From positions 186,001 through 250,000 of the forward strand of contig CAMPDV010000327.1 in NCBI GenBank assembly GCA_946699065.1: a stretch of DNA of 64,000 nucleotides, written 5' to 3'. The position numbers and the translations under genes are program-made. The DNA comes from Loxodes magnus. Taxonomy: Eukaryota; Ciliophora; Karyorelictea; Loxodida; Loxodidae. The notes under the pieces are model-generated. The model was not told the DNA's origin and ran no database searches. It saw only the letters and a list, made by a program, of their open reading frames with translations. Shown one piece after another: positions 37,648 through 50,733 of the stretch; the stretch's first letter is position 1, and every line of letters begins with the position of its first letter.

Positions 37648-38340
37648 ATGCTAGTAAATACTTTTTAAATAGCCTTCAATTTGGTATTTATCTCATCGTT
37701 TACACTTACTTCTGATTTCTTCTCATTTTTTATTTGCTATATAGAAGCTTTTATTAAAAAAGAAGACCTTCATTAAAGAGTCTTCGCTGTAATTTATTTA
37801 GTTTTAGTATAATTACAAAGTAAATTATTAAGCAATCTAGAAGAACTACTTTTGATAAGCTTTCTCAGAAGATTAGAATTACCAAATAAAGAAAGTTAAG
37901 TTATCTATTAAAAGAAATATTTTAATATAGCAAATTAATCATTAGTCATCTAAACTCTATACTATTAGAAAAAGCTTAGTGGAAATAACTTAAGTCTAAT
38001 TAAATTTTATAAAGTATTGAATAATTCTTGGAGAACAATAGATAGATGATAGATAAAGTGATTAAGTAACAAATTTTACTAAAAATTAATGAAAGATTCT
38101 GTGTAAAGAAGAATAATAGATTTTTATTTATGCAAGACAAGTAAAAGGTTGATTTTGAGAAAAAACTTATAGTCAATTAACTAAATATATCAAAAATATT
38201 AATTCTTAGTGGGATCATGAAATGCTTATTTCATAAAAAAATAAAATTTTAATTAAAAAAGAAATGTTAAATCTAACACCTTCTAGCATACAGGAATACC
38301 AACTATATTTCCTCGAATATATACTCATATATTTATTTGT
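37648..38340 (+). CDS. Possible coding stretch, unknown helical protein
   Basis: From ATG 37648 the plus-strand frame gives about 230 residues with a protein-like balance of charged and hydrophobic residues (for example FIKKEDLHQRVFAVIYLV and LLSNLEELLLISFLRRLEL). The same frame is open upstream to at least 37500. No family is recognised. Both ends are arbitrary and introns may be present. Confidence 0.3.
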
Positions 38341-40416
38341 AAGCTTCTTTATTATCCTTTTTAATATTTATATATAAACTAAGCTAAAGAAAGAATTAGA
38401 ACAATTTTATTATAAACTACTCTAAAATAAGGAAACTTCCTGCTTGCACAGATATTCACATAGTAGTTTTAAATAATTTTAGAAATTAATTACATTAAAA
38501 CTAACAAAGATTATAGAAACTAGCAATTAAATCTATAAAGCACACACTAATCTTTTTATACTTTAAATATGATTTACATTTGCATCATTATCAAGTGAAA
38601 AAAAGTTTTCAATTGTGAAGTAAAGATATGGACATATCTTTGAATAAGTCTAATATTTTGATTAACTTTTAAAACTTACAATAGATTTCCTGGTAAATTT
38701 TAGAAAATATATAATTTATGATTAAATCTACTTAAATTAGTAATTCATTGCTATTGCTTCATATTAATCTACTTTGCAATAAAATTAAATTTTTGGAACA
38801 ATCATATAAAATTTAATAGACTTTTAGGAAGAGCAGCAAGAAAGTTTGGGAATTTATTAAGAAAATTAAGAAAAAAAGAATTAATTAAGTTAGAAAAATG
38901 AGTAGCATAAAAATACTAAAATGAATATAATTTTAAAAGAGACTAAATAAATAAGATTTAATTAAAGTTAAATATAATGTTATTAATAACTCATTTAGAT
39001 TAAGATAAATTAATTCAAGTTTAGTATCCAACCTTTGGATACTTTTAAGTTGGTATACAATATAATAAGAAAATTTTACTTATAATGCTTAGCTTAAAAA
39101 ATATCATTAAAGCACCTTAAAACTCTAATTACTTTATATAGTAAATAAATAAAATTGATATATTTGCTTTATAGTATTTTTTATAGTTTCATTCAATTTA
39201 TCTATATCACAACTATCAATATACATACTATATGAATCTTTAATTATTATCCCTCTATTAAGTCTACAAATTTAATAAGTTTTATATCTACCAAATGTGA
39301 TAAAATGCTTTAAGTATTTTTCTTTAATCTTCTAAATTAAAAGATCATAGAGTCGTTCGCTTATAGTGCTAAATCTTGGTTAAAGTATAAATATTATTCT
39401 ATTTTTTGCCTTTAAATTGCAAAATTAATATCTAAAGATAAAACTTATTTCTTAGTTATTAGCACCTATACCTTTAAGTAAGAATAATAGTCAATTAATA
39501 GAATAAAAAGCTTAGTTTATAGAAAGAGAATATAGATTACTATATAAAGCATGCTTGATTGTTTTGCTAATCCAAGAAAAAAGCTGGAATAGTAGAGTAA
39601 ATAAGAGGAGTTTAAAGATTAAGCAAGAGAACCTTTATAAGGTTAATATAAACTATAGACTAGATAGCATACTATGAAAAAGTTAAATAATTATAATTTT
39701 AAATTATATATAAAGCATTTAAATTAAAATGTTGAATCAATTCCATAACTAGGAACTATAAATGTCTAAATAATTAGATGAGTTACATATCTTTAAATAT
39801 AAATCATCTATTTTAAGCTATATGATTGTGCTTGTCTCTTTTAGTTTTTAATTATTATTATCTTCAAGATCTTCTTAAGTATTTGCTCATATAGTCTAAT
39901 AATTAGTAAGTTAGATATCTAAAATAGAAAATAAGTAAATGTGCTAAGAATAAGATTTAAGGAATTTACTATGTAATAATCTGATATAAAAGCTAATGAT
40001 ATCAAATAACTTTAACTAAAATTTAAAAATAAATAATTAAAAAAGAGAACTTAGTGTAAAATTTCACTAATCTATGAACCTTTTATATATATCATTTATA
40101 TTATTAATATTATAGTACTGAAAATAAAAACTACATATATGTCTATCATTATTAATAAAAGACTAATATAATCTTATTCAAATAAAATATTAAAAGGAGA
40201 TTATTAAAAAATACCCATTAATGCCAAAAGATATACTTTACATATATCCAAATAGAATTAATTATTGTAATTAATATTAATAATAAAATATTTACTTTTA
40301 TCATTTTAAGAGTGAGATATGAATGGTATTTTTTAATGCTTTTTAAGTATATTAAAATACTTTAAATTATATAGGTAAAAGAAAATAATCTTTAATCATA
40401 ATAATTTTTCAACTCA
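38341..40416. other. 2-kb AT-rich stretch with no supported gene
   Basis: One of the least GC-rich parts of the window. No conserved motif, RNA gene or repeat was recognised on either strand. Confidence 0.4.
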
Positions 40417-41505
40417 TCAACTGATCTATGAAATAAGATTGAAATCTCTCAGCACATATCCATTCTATAGATAATAAATCACTGCCTTTCTAATTAATAA
40501 TATGTCTCTTTATGTCAGATTTGTGTGAAGTCTTAAAACATAATCTCTTAAAGCTTCAAATTGTTATGGTTGACAGTTCCTTATGAGATAGCTAATATTT
40601 AAACTATTCAAAGTATTGCTTACTATTTATTCTATTCCAAAGCCATTTTCTAATAAATTTCTAACTAACAATTAGCATTTTGTTAAGAGATTAATTATAA
40701 CCTCATCTATATCTTCTTGAGAAAATTAAATAGTATTTTGCTAATTTAGACTGTCGTTTAAATCATTTATTCTTTTGAAAAACTCTTTATCTTTCTTCTT
40801 AACTATAGACTTTATTATCTTCTTTAACTTTTTGTATTCTTCCTTGCTTAAATTCTTTCTGTTCAAACAGCAACATTCATGGCCTATTTCCTCTAAATCA
40901 CCTTTCAAGTTCTTTAATGTCTGTAAGTAAAACTAAGAAACTGATAACTCTTTAAAATTCCTCATAGAATCTTCCACAGATTTTCTAAATTTTTTGTTGT
41001 AAAGATAAACTTTTCCAATTTTATCCTTTTTATGCATATTCTTATCATAAAACCATTAAGGACCCTATTTTAATAAACTGCGCTAATATCCATAAATTGT
41101 TGAGCGTGCCTCTCCCATTTCTTCGCAAACTTCATCCTTTATCATTAATAGAATTTTATCTTCTGTTTTATTTTCTTCAAGTTTAGTATCAACTCTATCT
41201 TAAAAGTCTTAGATAATTTACTGTGCTTCTTCAACTTTTCTCTATTCCTTTTTTTATTTTTTTTATTGATTGTTATTATCTGACACATTCTATCCATTTG
41301 ATAAAGCTGTTTAATCAATAGCGACATTATTTTATCCATAAAATTCATTTTATAAAGTTGCTTAATCGAAAGGCATATTATTACCTTCGTCTAAAAACAA
41401 ATCTTTGTTTAATGAAGAGTTGAATAGGCTTGACTAAAGTTGATATGCTTGATCTTCTTGATTCCAGCAATGCTCAAATGAGTTATTTATTTAATTTGTA
41501 TTCAT
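40417..41505 (-). CDS. Unknown 362-residue protein, possible HTH-like segment
   Basis: A single frame from ATG 41503-41505 to the tandem stop TGA TGA at 40414-40419. The N-terminal 85 residues are Asn/Gln-rich and polar. Residues about 110-150 (EEMGEARSTIYGYQRSLLKQ) look like a helix-turn-helix, followed by a basic stretch (NMHKKDKIGK). The rest is helical with Lys-rich coiled-coil character and one CCC triplet. No family is recognised; a DNA-binding role is only a guess from the helix-turn-helix-like pattern. It lies 373 bases downstream of the F-box/LRR gene on the same strand. Confidence 0.6.
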
Positions 41506-41878
41506 ATTCTTATTATTATGAAGGTATAAAGCAGAAGATGGTTTTAAATACAATTCTACTGGAATTACCAAGTGATTAATTTTTAAACTTTACAATGGAT
41601 CGTTTAATGAGTATATTGTACTTACATTACATAATAAGTTTAAAACTGACTAAATAAGCCATATTTATCAGTTATGATTGTACAAGAATTATATAAAATA
41701 AGAGAATTAAAGGAAGTAATTAACTTTAGTTCTTAATAAGGTTTAAATAATATTAAGTCTTTATTTAGCATATTATGTATTTTGACTAAGAAGAGAAGTT
41801 TCTTCTAATTTAAACTTACATATATTACTTATATGATTACTACTGCTAATTAAGATTCTATCTATAATAGATTAAAAA
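41506..41878. other. Spacer between the 40.4-kb gene and the second F-box/LRR gene
   Basis: AT-rich, about 370 bases, no clear frame. Its right end may hold the last codons of the F-box/LRR gene if the stop chosen at 41879-41881 is read through. Confidence 0.35.
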
Positions 41879-43579
41879 TTAATTAGTAATTTAAAATGTT
41901 TCTTCTTATAAGTTGAAGTTAATTTCTGGATTTCTCTTGTAGCCCTAACTTTCTATTTTAATCTTTCTATACTTTTAGTTCAACTAAACCATTCATTCTT
42001 GAGTTACTTGAGTTTAAGTTAAAAATAGACTTCTTAATTTTCTGTAAATAGGATATTCATTTCCCTCTTAGTCTACTAATGGAAAAGCTTTTTAAGTTAT
42101 CTATAGAGAAAAATCTAACTTCAACTGTTTTAGATATGCACAATTAGTAATTATTTTGGCTACTTGTTAGTCATTTAAAGAGCAAAGAAATATATCTAGT
42201 TATTTTAAATTTTTTATCTATATTAGCTCATTTATTATATTATCATCTAATTCATTCTAGGCTATGCATAACTTTTCTAGCCTTTAGCAATTTTATCTTA
42301 TAGTTCTTACTATTTCTCAGTCTAAGCTTAAATCATTACAAAAACTAATATATTTAAGCTTCTTACAGTTCTAAAAGATATACTCTAAATCTTACTTCAT
42401 TACTTATCCATTTATTGAAAAGCATAATTCTTCATAGTTTCTTCCATATGACCCTGTTTATCTAAATGTCTAGCTACTTATATCCTGCCTTACTGTTAGA
42501 GCTTTTAAATTAGGAGCATTCTTTATAAGAGATATAAAGTTATCATCTTTGAAGTTTTAGCAATCGACTATCTGAACTCTTTCAAGTTTTAAGTATTACT
42601 AAGATAAGAAACTGCTTCATTGTAAAGTAGTAAAATTAGCTAGGTTTAATTAGTAAAGTTATAAATCCTTCTTCTTCATTTTTTGCAAAATTTCTGGAGG
42701 TAATTATTATGAATCATTAAGATACCACCTTCTCAGATTAGGACAGTAATCAACCAGGTTTTGAATATAAAAGTTTCAGTTAATTTCTAACTATTCAATT
42801 GATTGTCCTTTCAAAGCTAAGTATTACTAAATATCTTCAATAAAGTCCTTTTTACTTTTCAAAATAAGAATCTTTAAGTTTTATTCTAAGCAATAGTCTA
42901 GCATAAAATTTGCATTCTCTATTCAATTAATTTCCAGATGTTCCAGTTTTTCTAATTTACTCAAGAAGCTTAAACTTTAATTAGCTATTTCTTTATAAGA
43001 TTAAATCTTAAGCTTTTTGAGATTTTTACAAAATTGGATACTTTCTAGTAATTCCTTTTAGGGCTAGACAGTAATTATAATTAAAATTGTCTCAAGCTAG
43101 CTAATACTTCTTTTATTTTACTTGTATTTCATTTAAATGCTTCTACCACATATGTTCTATATTGTTTCACTTAGTTAAGATGAAAAGTTTTAAAGGTTTA
43201 TTCCAAGGCTTTTGAAGTTGGAATAAACTATTTATTTCAAGTTTCATATTAGCTTGCTTTTAACAAACTGTTCATTCCCTCTATACTCTTATATTTTTAT
43301 GGTTTAGAAGATATAATTAAAATCTTAGAAAAACTTATTAACCTACTACATTCTACACACATCTCTGTCTTATAGAAACTAGAATATATTACGGAGAACG
43401 TAAACATTTTTTCAAAAAACCGGCTAGTTAGTTAGAATCTTCTAAGTAGTTTGTATCAATTAATTTTATTAAAGCTATAAAGAACTGTCTATTTCAGTTA
43501 AGTTCTATTATGCATTATTCTCCATAGTTTCATTTTTAGTTTCTAGATTACTTTCATTTTATTCTTTAGATTGCTCCAT
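41879..43579 (-). CDS. F-box/LRR protein, AMN1-like repeats (paralogue 2)
   Basis: A 566-residue protein in one frame from ATG 43577-43579. It has the same plan as the gene at 9471-11477: a polar N-terminus, an F-box-like segment (NIFQFLQDRDVCRMQQVNKF), then leucine-rich repeats (CKNLKKLKIQS, KLEKLEHLEINW, CPNLRRWYLND, APNLKALTVRQ, CKKLKYISFCN, LKQLDIFLCSL, CAYLKQLKLDF). The paralogues share the distinctive ends FPLV...EYPIYR.LR and INFNL/ISFNL, at perhaps 35-40 percent identity overall. It probably acts as a substrate receptor of an SCF-type ubiquitin ligase. The stop is probably TAA at 41879-41881. Confidence 0.75.
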
Positions 43580-43833
43580 ACATAACTATGCCTTCTGCTT
43601 GTTTTATGTTTAAATGTTTTGTCCCTTTACTTAATGTTGATTATAATTGCTATTTCCGTTTTACATTTAATACTTTTATTACTTTATTCAATATTATTAA
43701 TAGAGGTATATATTAAACTTATTTACTTATATTTATATATACTTTGCTTTATGACTATCTAAATCTATATAGCCAATATTAGCTATTTTAAAGAAGGTAA
43801 TCAATTAGCAAATATCCATACATTTCTAGACAA

Positions 43834-45085
43834 ATGATTGAAAAGCTGAATCAGAATAAATTTAGTTTGCTAGTTCTCTATTAAATCCTAGATTTGTGTT
43901 TACTGCTTAGTATTAAATACTAATTTATTTTTGCTGCTAAGATTCATAAAAAAGGAACAGATAGATTCCTTTAGTTCTATCTTCTAGCATAAGAAATATA
44001 AATTTACTAGCTTAAACTAAAGGATTTAAGCAACATATACTTATCCTTTATATAATCACATTCATAATAAAGCTTTAGATACTTTAGTCTAGATTATTTA
44101 AGAATCTACTTACTACTTAGCTGATTTACTTATGAGAGCTTATTAAATATAATTAAATAAGAACTATTATAACTTTAAGCAAATAGCCTTATTCAAATTA
44201 GCTTCAGATTAAAAAGCAATATTTGCTTTAGTTTATTACCTAATTACTAAGAATAATGGTGTATTAATGATATAAGCCTTTATATTATATTTAGTTAGTT
44301 ATTTTGATAGTAATAGTTTAATTAAGTATTCAAATAGATTTATTAAATCTGAATAGGTTAAAAAAGAGCTTATAAGTAATTTTAGATAAGTCTATAAATA
44401 ACTTAGTAAGGAATAATCATAGTTAGAGTCTAAGAAAAACCAGAAATATAATTTAAGGGAGAAACTATGGTAAAGTAGATGAATGATTGCTCTTAGATTC
44501 GTAAAATGTTGATTAATGAATATTGTATATTAAATAAGATACTCTAAGCTTGTTTTAACCATTAAATCCTAGGTATTATTGAAGTATTTTAAGGCTTTTG
44601 CCAATAGTTTCTTCAAAAATTGAGGAATAATTTAGTGCAATGCTTATTATACATTTAACGACTTGGTTTTACAAGTTGTATATACAATAACTAATATATT
44701 AGGTATTTCTCTTATTGAAAGAGATAAATTAGGTGTAATGTTAAAATTGACTGTAAAATGATAATATTAGATGCTATAAAAAGAGATTAGTAAATAAATA
44801 AGTGATTTAAAAGATTAAATGATTTGAATGAATAAGTATATCTATAACGAATAAAGTAGCTCCTTAATGAGTATCTATGAAAATAAATATAAAGCATAGC
44901 TCAATTTAATAAAAATTTACTAACTTCATCTATTTTGCATTTTACAATTATTAGATTAAAGTAAATAGATAGCATTAGTATTTATAAAGGAATTGATCAT
45001 AAGATGTAGAAGTATTTAAATGAGCAGAGCTAGGTATAAGCACTGCTATTAATATGAAATAATTTATTTATTTTTGCATAATTAA
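43834..45085 (+). CDS. Unknown helical protein (410 residues)
   Basis: From ATG 43834 to tandem TAA TAG at 45083-45088. A 19-nt GT...AG intron at 43873-43891 makes the frame continuous and the length a multiple of three. The product is alpha-helical with many Leu, Ile, Lys and Gln and hydrophobic segments (for example QAFILYLVSYFDSNSLIKY, VLQVVYTITNILGISLIER). No family is recognised. The support is internal: charge pattern, an intron of typical size and a tandem stop. Confidence 0.5.
43873..43891 (+). other. 19-nt intron (inferred)
   Basis: GTTCTCTATTAAATCCTAG. Its removal connects the start MIEKLNQNKFSLL to the well-formed downstream frame. Confidence 0.4.
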
Positions 45086-45389
45086 TAGTTTTAGCTCATA
45101 TTAAGCAAATTAAAGCTCAAATGTTTCTTTTTTTATTTATTATGATGAAAGAGCCTGTCATCTGAGCAGATAGGTATCTAAAAGAACTACTATTACATTA
45201 CCTCTCCTTATCTTTGATTCCATCACTAAATAGCTTATAAATTCAGAATTTCTAAGCTATGCCAATAAAAGAGAGTTGTATATAGATGAAAATAAAGGGA
45301 AATAGAAGAAAAATAGAATTTTAAGTTAGAAAATAATTAAGAAATTAAATTAAAACATTCAAATTTATTATATTCAAGCATTCCTAAAC
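45086..45389. other. Short intergenic spacer
   Basis: About 300 AT-rich bases between two plus-strand genes; no feature seen. Confidence 0.4.
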
Positions 45390-48300
45390 ATGACAGAATA
45401 TCATTCAGAACAAGTAACACCTAAGTATTAAACAGCTGAAATTCAAGCTTTGAAAAACGCTTATAATTAGAGACTTGAGTCTATTGTCGCTAACTTATAA
45501 TAAGCTCTGGATAAGGTTTAATAAGATGATTTAGCCTTAGCTATGAAGAAGGATTCTACTTCTTAGTAGTTTGTGTAATTGAGACTAAAAGAAATACTCG
45601 AAGAAGGAGTTTTGATGGAGAAAGAAGATTATATTGACCGTCTTTTGGAAGAAAACGCAGAATGTAAATCTTTACTTATTAAATATCAAGATAATCTACA
45701 AACCTTAGGCCATAAAATATAGTATTTATAAGATGAAAAACTTAAAGAGTAAGCAAAGCTGGAGCTTTCAGAAAGAGAAAATAAAGAAATTAAGCAAAAA
45801 ATTGAAAAATTGAAGACGAATAGTGGATAAAATCTTAGAGAAAAGGAGATGTAATTTTTAAAAGATTTCGAGGAATTTAAGTATGAAAGCTAGAAAGTCA
45901 TTCAGGACCTTTAAAACTAAATTAAAAACAAGCATATAAACATAGAAGAATAGTCTAGTTAACTACTTCAGTATAGTGAAGAAGTTTAAAATCAAGAAGC
46001 CCAGATTAAACATTAATAAGAAGAACTTATTGAAGTCAAAAGTAGACTTAAAAGACTATCTCAAGAAAATGAACATAATGTATAAGAAATTAACAATCTT
46101 AACTATGAAATCTAAAAACTTCAGGAATAAAATTACTCTGCAAATGAATAGTTAGCTTTAGAAGCTAGATAGAAGGAAGAACTCATTCTAAAAGTTAATG
46201 AAAAAGAAGCAAAGATAAAGTAGATGTAGGGCACAGAGTAAAGTGGTATTGAAAGCTTTGATAAGATAAAGCATGATTTCAAGACAAAAATAAAGCAATA
46301 CAAAAAAAAGCTTCTAGACTATAAGAATAAACTTAGTACCTATGAAAATGAAATAACTCTCTCTAAAAGAAATTTGGAAGAAAATAAGTTTTTATATGAA
46401 AAAAGCTTAGAAAGCGTTTAAAGTGATTTAAAAAAAGTAAAGGATGAATGGTAGAATAAGCTAAAGTCTGAAGAATAGACCTATAGAAAAAATATGAGTG
46501 AAGCTAGCATGAAATATTAAAACTAACTACAGAATATGTAGATTTAGTATTAAGCTATTCTGGATGAAAAAATTAAAGAAATACAGACAGATACTGAGTC
46601 CTAGATTAAGAAGGCTTAGAGCCAAACTTAAGATATTTAGAAATTAATGGAGAATAAACTCAAGAACCTTGAAAAGGAAAACTAAACGATATAAAAGAAT
46701 TATGCTGTTTTAGAAGAAAGGTTAGCTTAAAGCTAATAATCATTTGAGAAAGAAAAACAGTAGAAAGAAGAAATATTTTAGTACGAACTAAGCAAGAAAA
46801 TTAAAAAAGTGTAAACTGAGAAGTAGTAAGAGATAGACAGTCTTGCTCAAAGGATGCAAAATCTAGAAATTTAACTTAATGAAGCAAATAGTGGAAAAGC
46901 AAAACTTGAGACTTCGCTATAACATGAAAAATTAGTTTCAACAGAATTAGCAGAAAAGGTTAATAAGTTCAAAAATGAATTGATTGAACTAGAGTAGAAT
47001 AAGAAAGTTTTGATTCAACATCTAGACGAAGGAAATTAAAATATCACAAAGTTGAAGCAAATAACAGAGGATGAAAGAAGAGAAAGGAAAAAGATAGAAG
47101 AAGAAGCTAGAAATTTTTAAAATTTATTGGCTTCTTAAACAATGAAACTTCAGCAGGCTCAGAATGAATTTGATAGGTAAGCCTCATAAATTCAAAACGA
47201 ACTAATGCTAGTTAAACAAAAGTCTGAAATAGATTCCCAAAACGAATATGTTAAACTAAAAGAGTTTAAGTAACAATTAGAGGATCTTTAACTCGAAAAC
47301 GTTAAATTAAGGCATGAAAAAGAAACATTAACTAAATAACTTGATGAAAACTAAACCCTAAGTAAGCAATAGATTCAAGAACTCAAAAAAGCGCTTAATA
47401 AAACGAAAGAAAGCGACTAAGAATAATTAAAGTAGGAAGCTATGTTACATACTGAAACCAAAAATGTATTAATTAGGACTGACACACTTAATAAGCAGCT
47501 GAAAAGCTATTCAACTGAAATCGAACAAAAATTATAAGTAAGCTAAGAACAGTAGAAAGTACTTGAAAAGCAACTAAAGTAGCAAACGAAGCAGTTTACA
47601 GAAATTTAAAATGATCTTTAAAAATACAGGGTTATGAATTAGGAATTACACAAGAAACTTGAATATTTCTAATTCTAAAATACTGAGAAAAAACATAAAA
47701 TAGCTAAATAGTTAGCAAGCAAATTGAACAACCTAAGAACGTAACTCTTAGGAACTAAAACATTTTTACTTTCTTAGATTGAAATATAAAATAAGGAATA
47801 TTCAGTAAAACTTTAAGAACTTGTATTGCTTATCAAAGAAAAAACAGAGGCTATAAGGAGAGGATATAACTATAAGCTTAGGAATTACGACGAAATTCTC
47901 TAAAAGGATTCCAAGGGAAAAATTCAGGAGATATAGGGAGAACATAAGAATTTCATAAAGTAGATTTAATCTGAATATGAAAAGAAACTTAAAACGTATA
48001 AGCAAGAAAATGAAAGCTTATATTAATAAAATGCATCATTCTAGTAATAACTACAAAATACATTAGAAGCAAAAAAAAATATAGAAGAAAAAGTCTCTCA
48101 GTATGATTAGTCTAAAACTGAATTATCTATGATAAATGAAAACTTAAAAAGAGAGCTAGAGCAGCAATAATAGCAGTTTGAATCTTTGAGAATGGATCTA
48201 AAATATGAAGCTGATAAACTAAAGCAGGAATCTGATAATCTAGTAGAAGTAATATGTAACAAATTGGACAAGAAGCATAAGAAAGAGATTGAAACAATTT

Positions 48301-48983
48301 AAGAAGAGTTGTAAAAGTAGAGGAAGTAATTTTAAGAATAAAATTAGCTTTATTAGTCCTAAATGGAATAGATTGAAGTTACTCATAACTAAGAATTAGA
48401 GAATCAAATTACAGAAATTGAGGAAAAAAATAGAAGAGATTTATGAAATCTTGATTAGTATTTCAAGACACAACTTAAGCAACTTTTGAAGAGCTTCCAA
48501 GAGATTATGTAAAAGTAAAATACCACCTTTGAAAATATGGAGCAAGAGAGTGATTAAATTATACTGAGCATAAGAAAAGAAAGAGAAGAATAAAATAATT
48601 AAAGAAAAGAAAGGGAAAAGGAAGTTAATCAGTTAACTGAGCATCTTAAGTAAGTTTCAAAAGAATTAACCAACCGAACTAAATATTGTGAGGATCTGAA
48701 TAAGGATAGAGAGCTAGCTAGAAGTTAAATGCGAGAACTTAAAAGACAAATAGATATTAAAGACTTACAGTTATCTTAGAAACTAAAAGAAATAGTATTA
48801 GCACGTACAGATAAAGATAGAGAGCTTTAAGAGCTGAAGAGCTTAATCAATCAAATACCGGAAAGGCAAGCAATCTCGGAACAATAATTTGTAAGCTAGC
48901 AAGTAGGAAGAATCATCCAAACTCCGAAGTATCACGAAGAAGGAGAATTATCTGTCAGTTAGTTACGAACTAAAGATCAATGA
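45390..48983 (+). CDS. Long coiled-coil protein (1197 residues)
   Basis: One uninterrupted frame, ATG 45390 to TGA 48981-48983. Nearly the whole protein is predicted coiled coil, with Glu/Lys/Gln/Leu heptads such as EEVQNQEAQIKHQQEELIEV and ELEQNKKVLIQHLDEGN. Only the first 30 and last 50 residues look non-helical. One TGA falls at a Trp position (RRDLWNLDQYF). Such proteins in ciliates are often basal-body, cortical or centrosome-type structural components, but sequence alone does not place it. Many of its Gln codons are TAG or TAA. Confidence 0.8.
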
Positions 48984-49541
48984 TTCAATAAACAGTAAAT
49001 CTATTTATTTTATTCTTAACCTAAACTTTTATTTAGCTCTATATAATATTATATCCTTTATTTATATGCAAAAAATTAATTACATGATAAGAAAAAATAG
49101 TTTTCAGATAATTAATTAAAAAGGACGAAAATCTAAGGCATTAAGCTAATCTAAAGCTTTAAGATGAGAATATGAAGTTCTCATCTCTACAAGATACAAA
49201 AATTCTTAAGTTAAGTTTTCTTTTTAGGAGAATGACTAGCAGTAATTATTCTAAAAAATCAATCGCCATAAATACAGAAAGATTTATGCTAGCTATTCTA
49301 GATCTATACCTAGCAATTCTAAATAAATTAGCCATTATTAATACTTCACAAAATCCATTAATTTCTAACCACTTAAGATTGAAGCACAAATCAAAATTTA
49401 AAGCTATATAATAGACATAATAAGTTCGTGTAATATAAGTTGATTCACGGAAAAATACTTCTAGTTTACTTAGAGAATATTGAAAAAATTAAGCACTAAT
49501 GAAAAAGTAATTTAGTAAACTAGTAATTAAAATTAAATTAA
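48984..49541. other. Intergenic region between convergent genes
   Basis: About 560 AT-rich bases between the coiled-coil gene (plus) and an unknown gene (minus). No conserved frame, RNA gene or repeat is visible. Confidence 0.4.
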
Positions 49542-50733
49542 TTATTTAAAATGAAGTGATATTTTCGATTAGTTCATTCTGAAAATCTAAGCTAATTCTA
49601 CCTTTTTTCCAGTATCTCATATTACTTATAAATATTCTTTGTTTGAATAAATTCTTCCAAACTCTTGATTAATAATTTTTAATCATTTAATCGTTAGGAA
49701 GGGTATAGCAGACTAAATGTGTTTTCATGGAAATAGAAAGAAGTTCAAAAAAATATGCACATTCTTACTAATCCCATTTAACACTATTGCTAATTTCTTC
49801 TTATTGAAACTAATTCAATAAGAAGAAGGTTTGATTTTACTTTCCGAAACCTTATTGATATCTTTCACAGTCTCATCATTTGGAAAGCACACATCAATTC
49901 TTCCTTGAATCTGTTTCTCACTATTAATCTTAAATTCTTCTCTCCATTTCTTTCTATATTTTAGTCTTATTTACTACAATATGGAGTTGAATTTAAATAG
50001 GCAGTTTTCCCGCAAGTGTTTAAATAATATGACTGAAGAAAAAAATATAAAAGGGATTAATCTTTAATAGGTTTAATTTTATTCGTTTATTTGAAAATTT
50101 CTTTTTCACCTCTATACTAGTTTAGATTTATCTTGAATAATTTTCTTTTATCCGTTTATCAAGTCTTAAATAATAAGTTTATTTAGCTCTTTTTTTATAG
50201 ATCTTGCCTATGAGTTTTCTAAGATAACTTTTATTGAGAGTTTTGAAATTTGATATGTTAGATATTGATATTGGAACTTAAAAGGTCTTGAGATTGTTGA
50301 TATGGAGTAACTAGTTAATTTTCTTTAATCAATATTGTAAAAGTACTTTCGTTCTTAGACAATCGCACTGTAATAAGTTTACTCTGTTAAAAAAAATTTT
50401 CTTATAATAGTCTAAAATTTTTCCATTACCAATTAGAATTAATCGGAAATTAAAAGTGGTCAATAATAATCTTTCTTTATTTAAAGATCTAATTTTGAAA
50501 GTTTACAAAGAATAGTTTTATAAGGAATCTTTTGATTTCTGTTATTGAATCTAAAACTTCTTCTCAAGTCATTCTTATAGTTTTAAACATTTGATTTGCA
50601 TGCTCAAAGATATGTAATAACTTAAAACCGCAAGATACTGATCCCTTTATCCTTCTTTAAGTTTCTCCAAAAACATTTCTTAATTCATCTCTTCCTTCGC
50701 TCTTACATTCTTATTGTCTTCCAGCTAATACAT
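49542..50733 (-). CDS. Unknown basic protein (388 residues)
   Basis: From ATG 50731-50733 to a TAA cluster at 49542-49544. A 25-nt GTAAAT...AAAG intron at 49950-49974 joins two well-formed frames and makes the length divisible by three. The N-terminus is charged (LEDNKNVRAKEEMNQEMFLE). The middle is basic and Leu-rich with a few leucine-repeat-like lines (LLQCDCLRTKVLLQYWLK, LLHINNLKTFQVP). The C-terminal part contains GRIDVCFPNDETVKDINKV. No family is recognised. Confidence 0.5.
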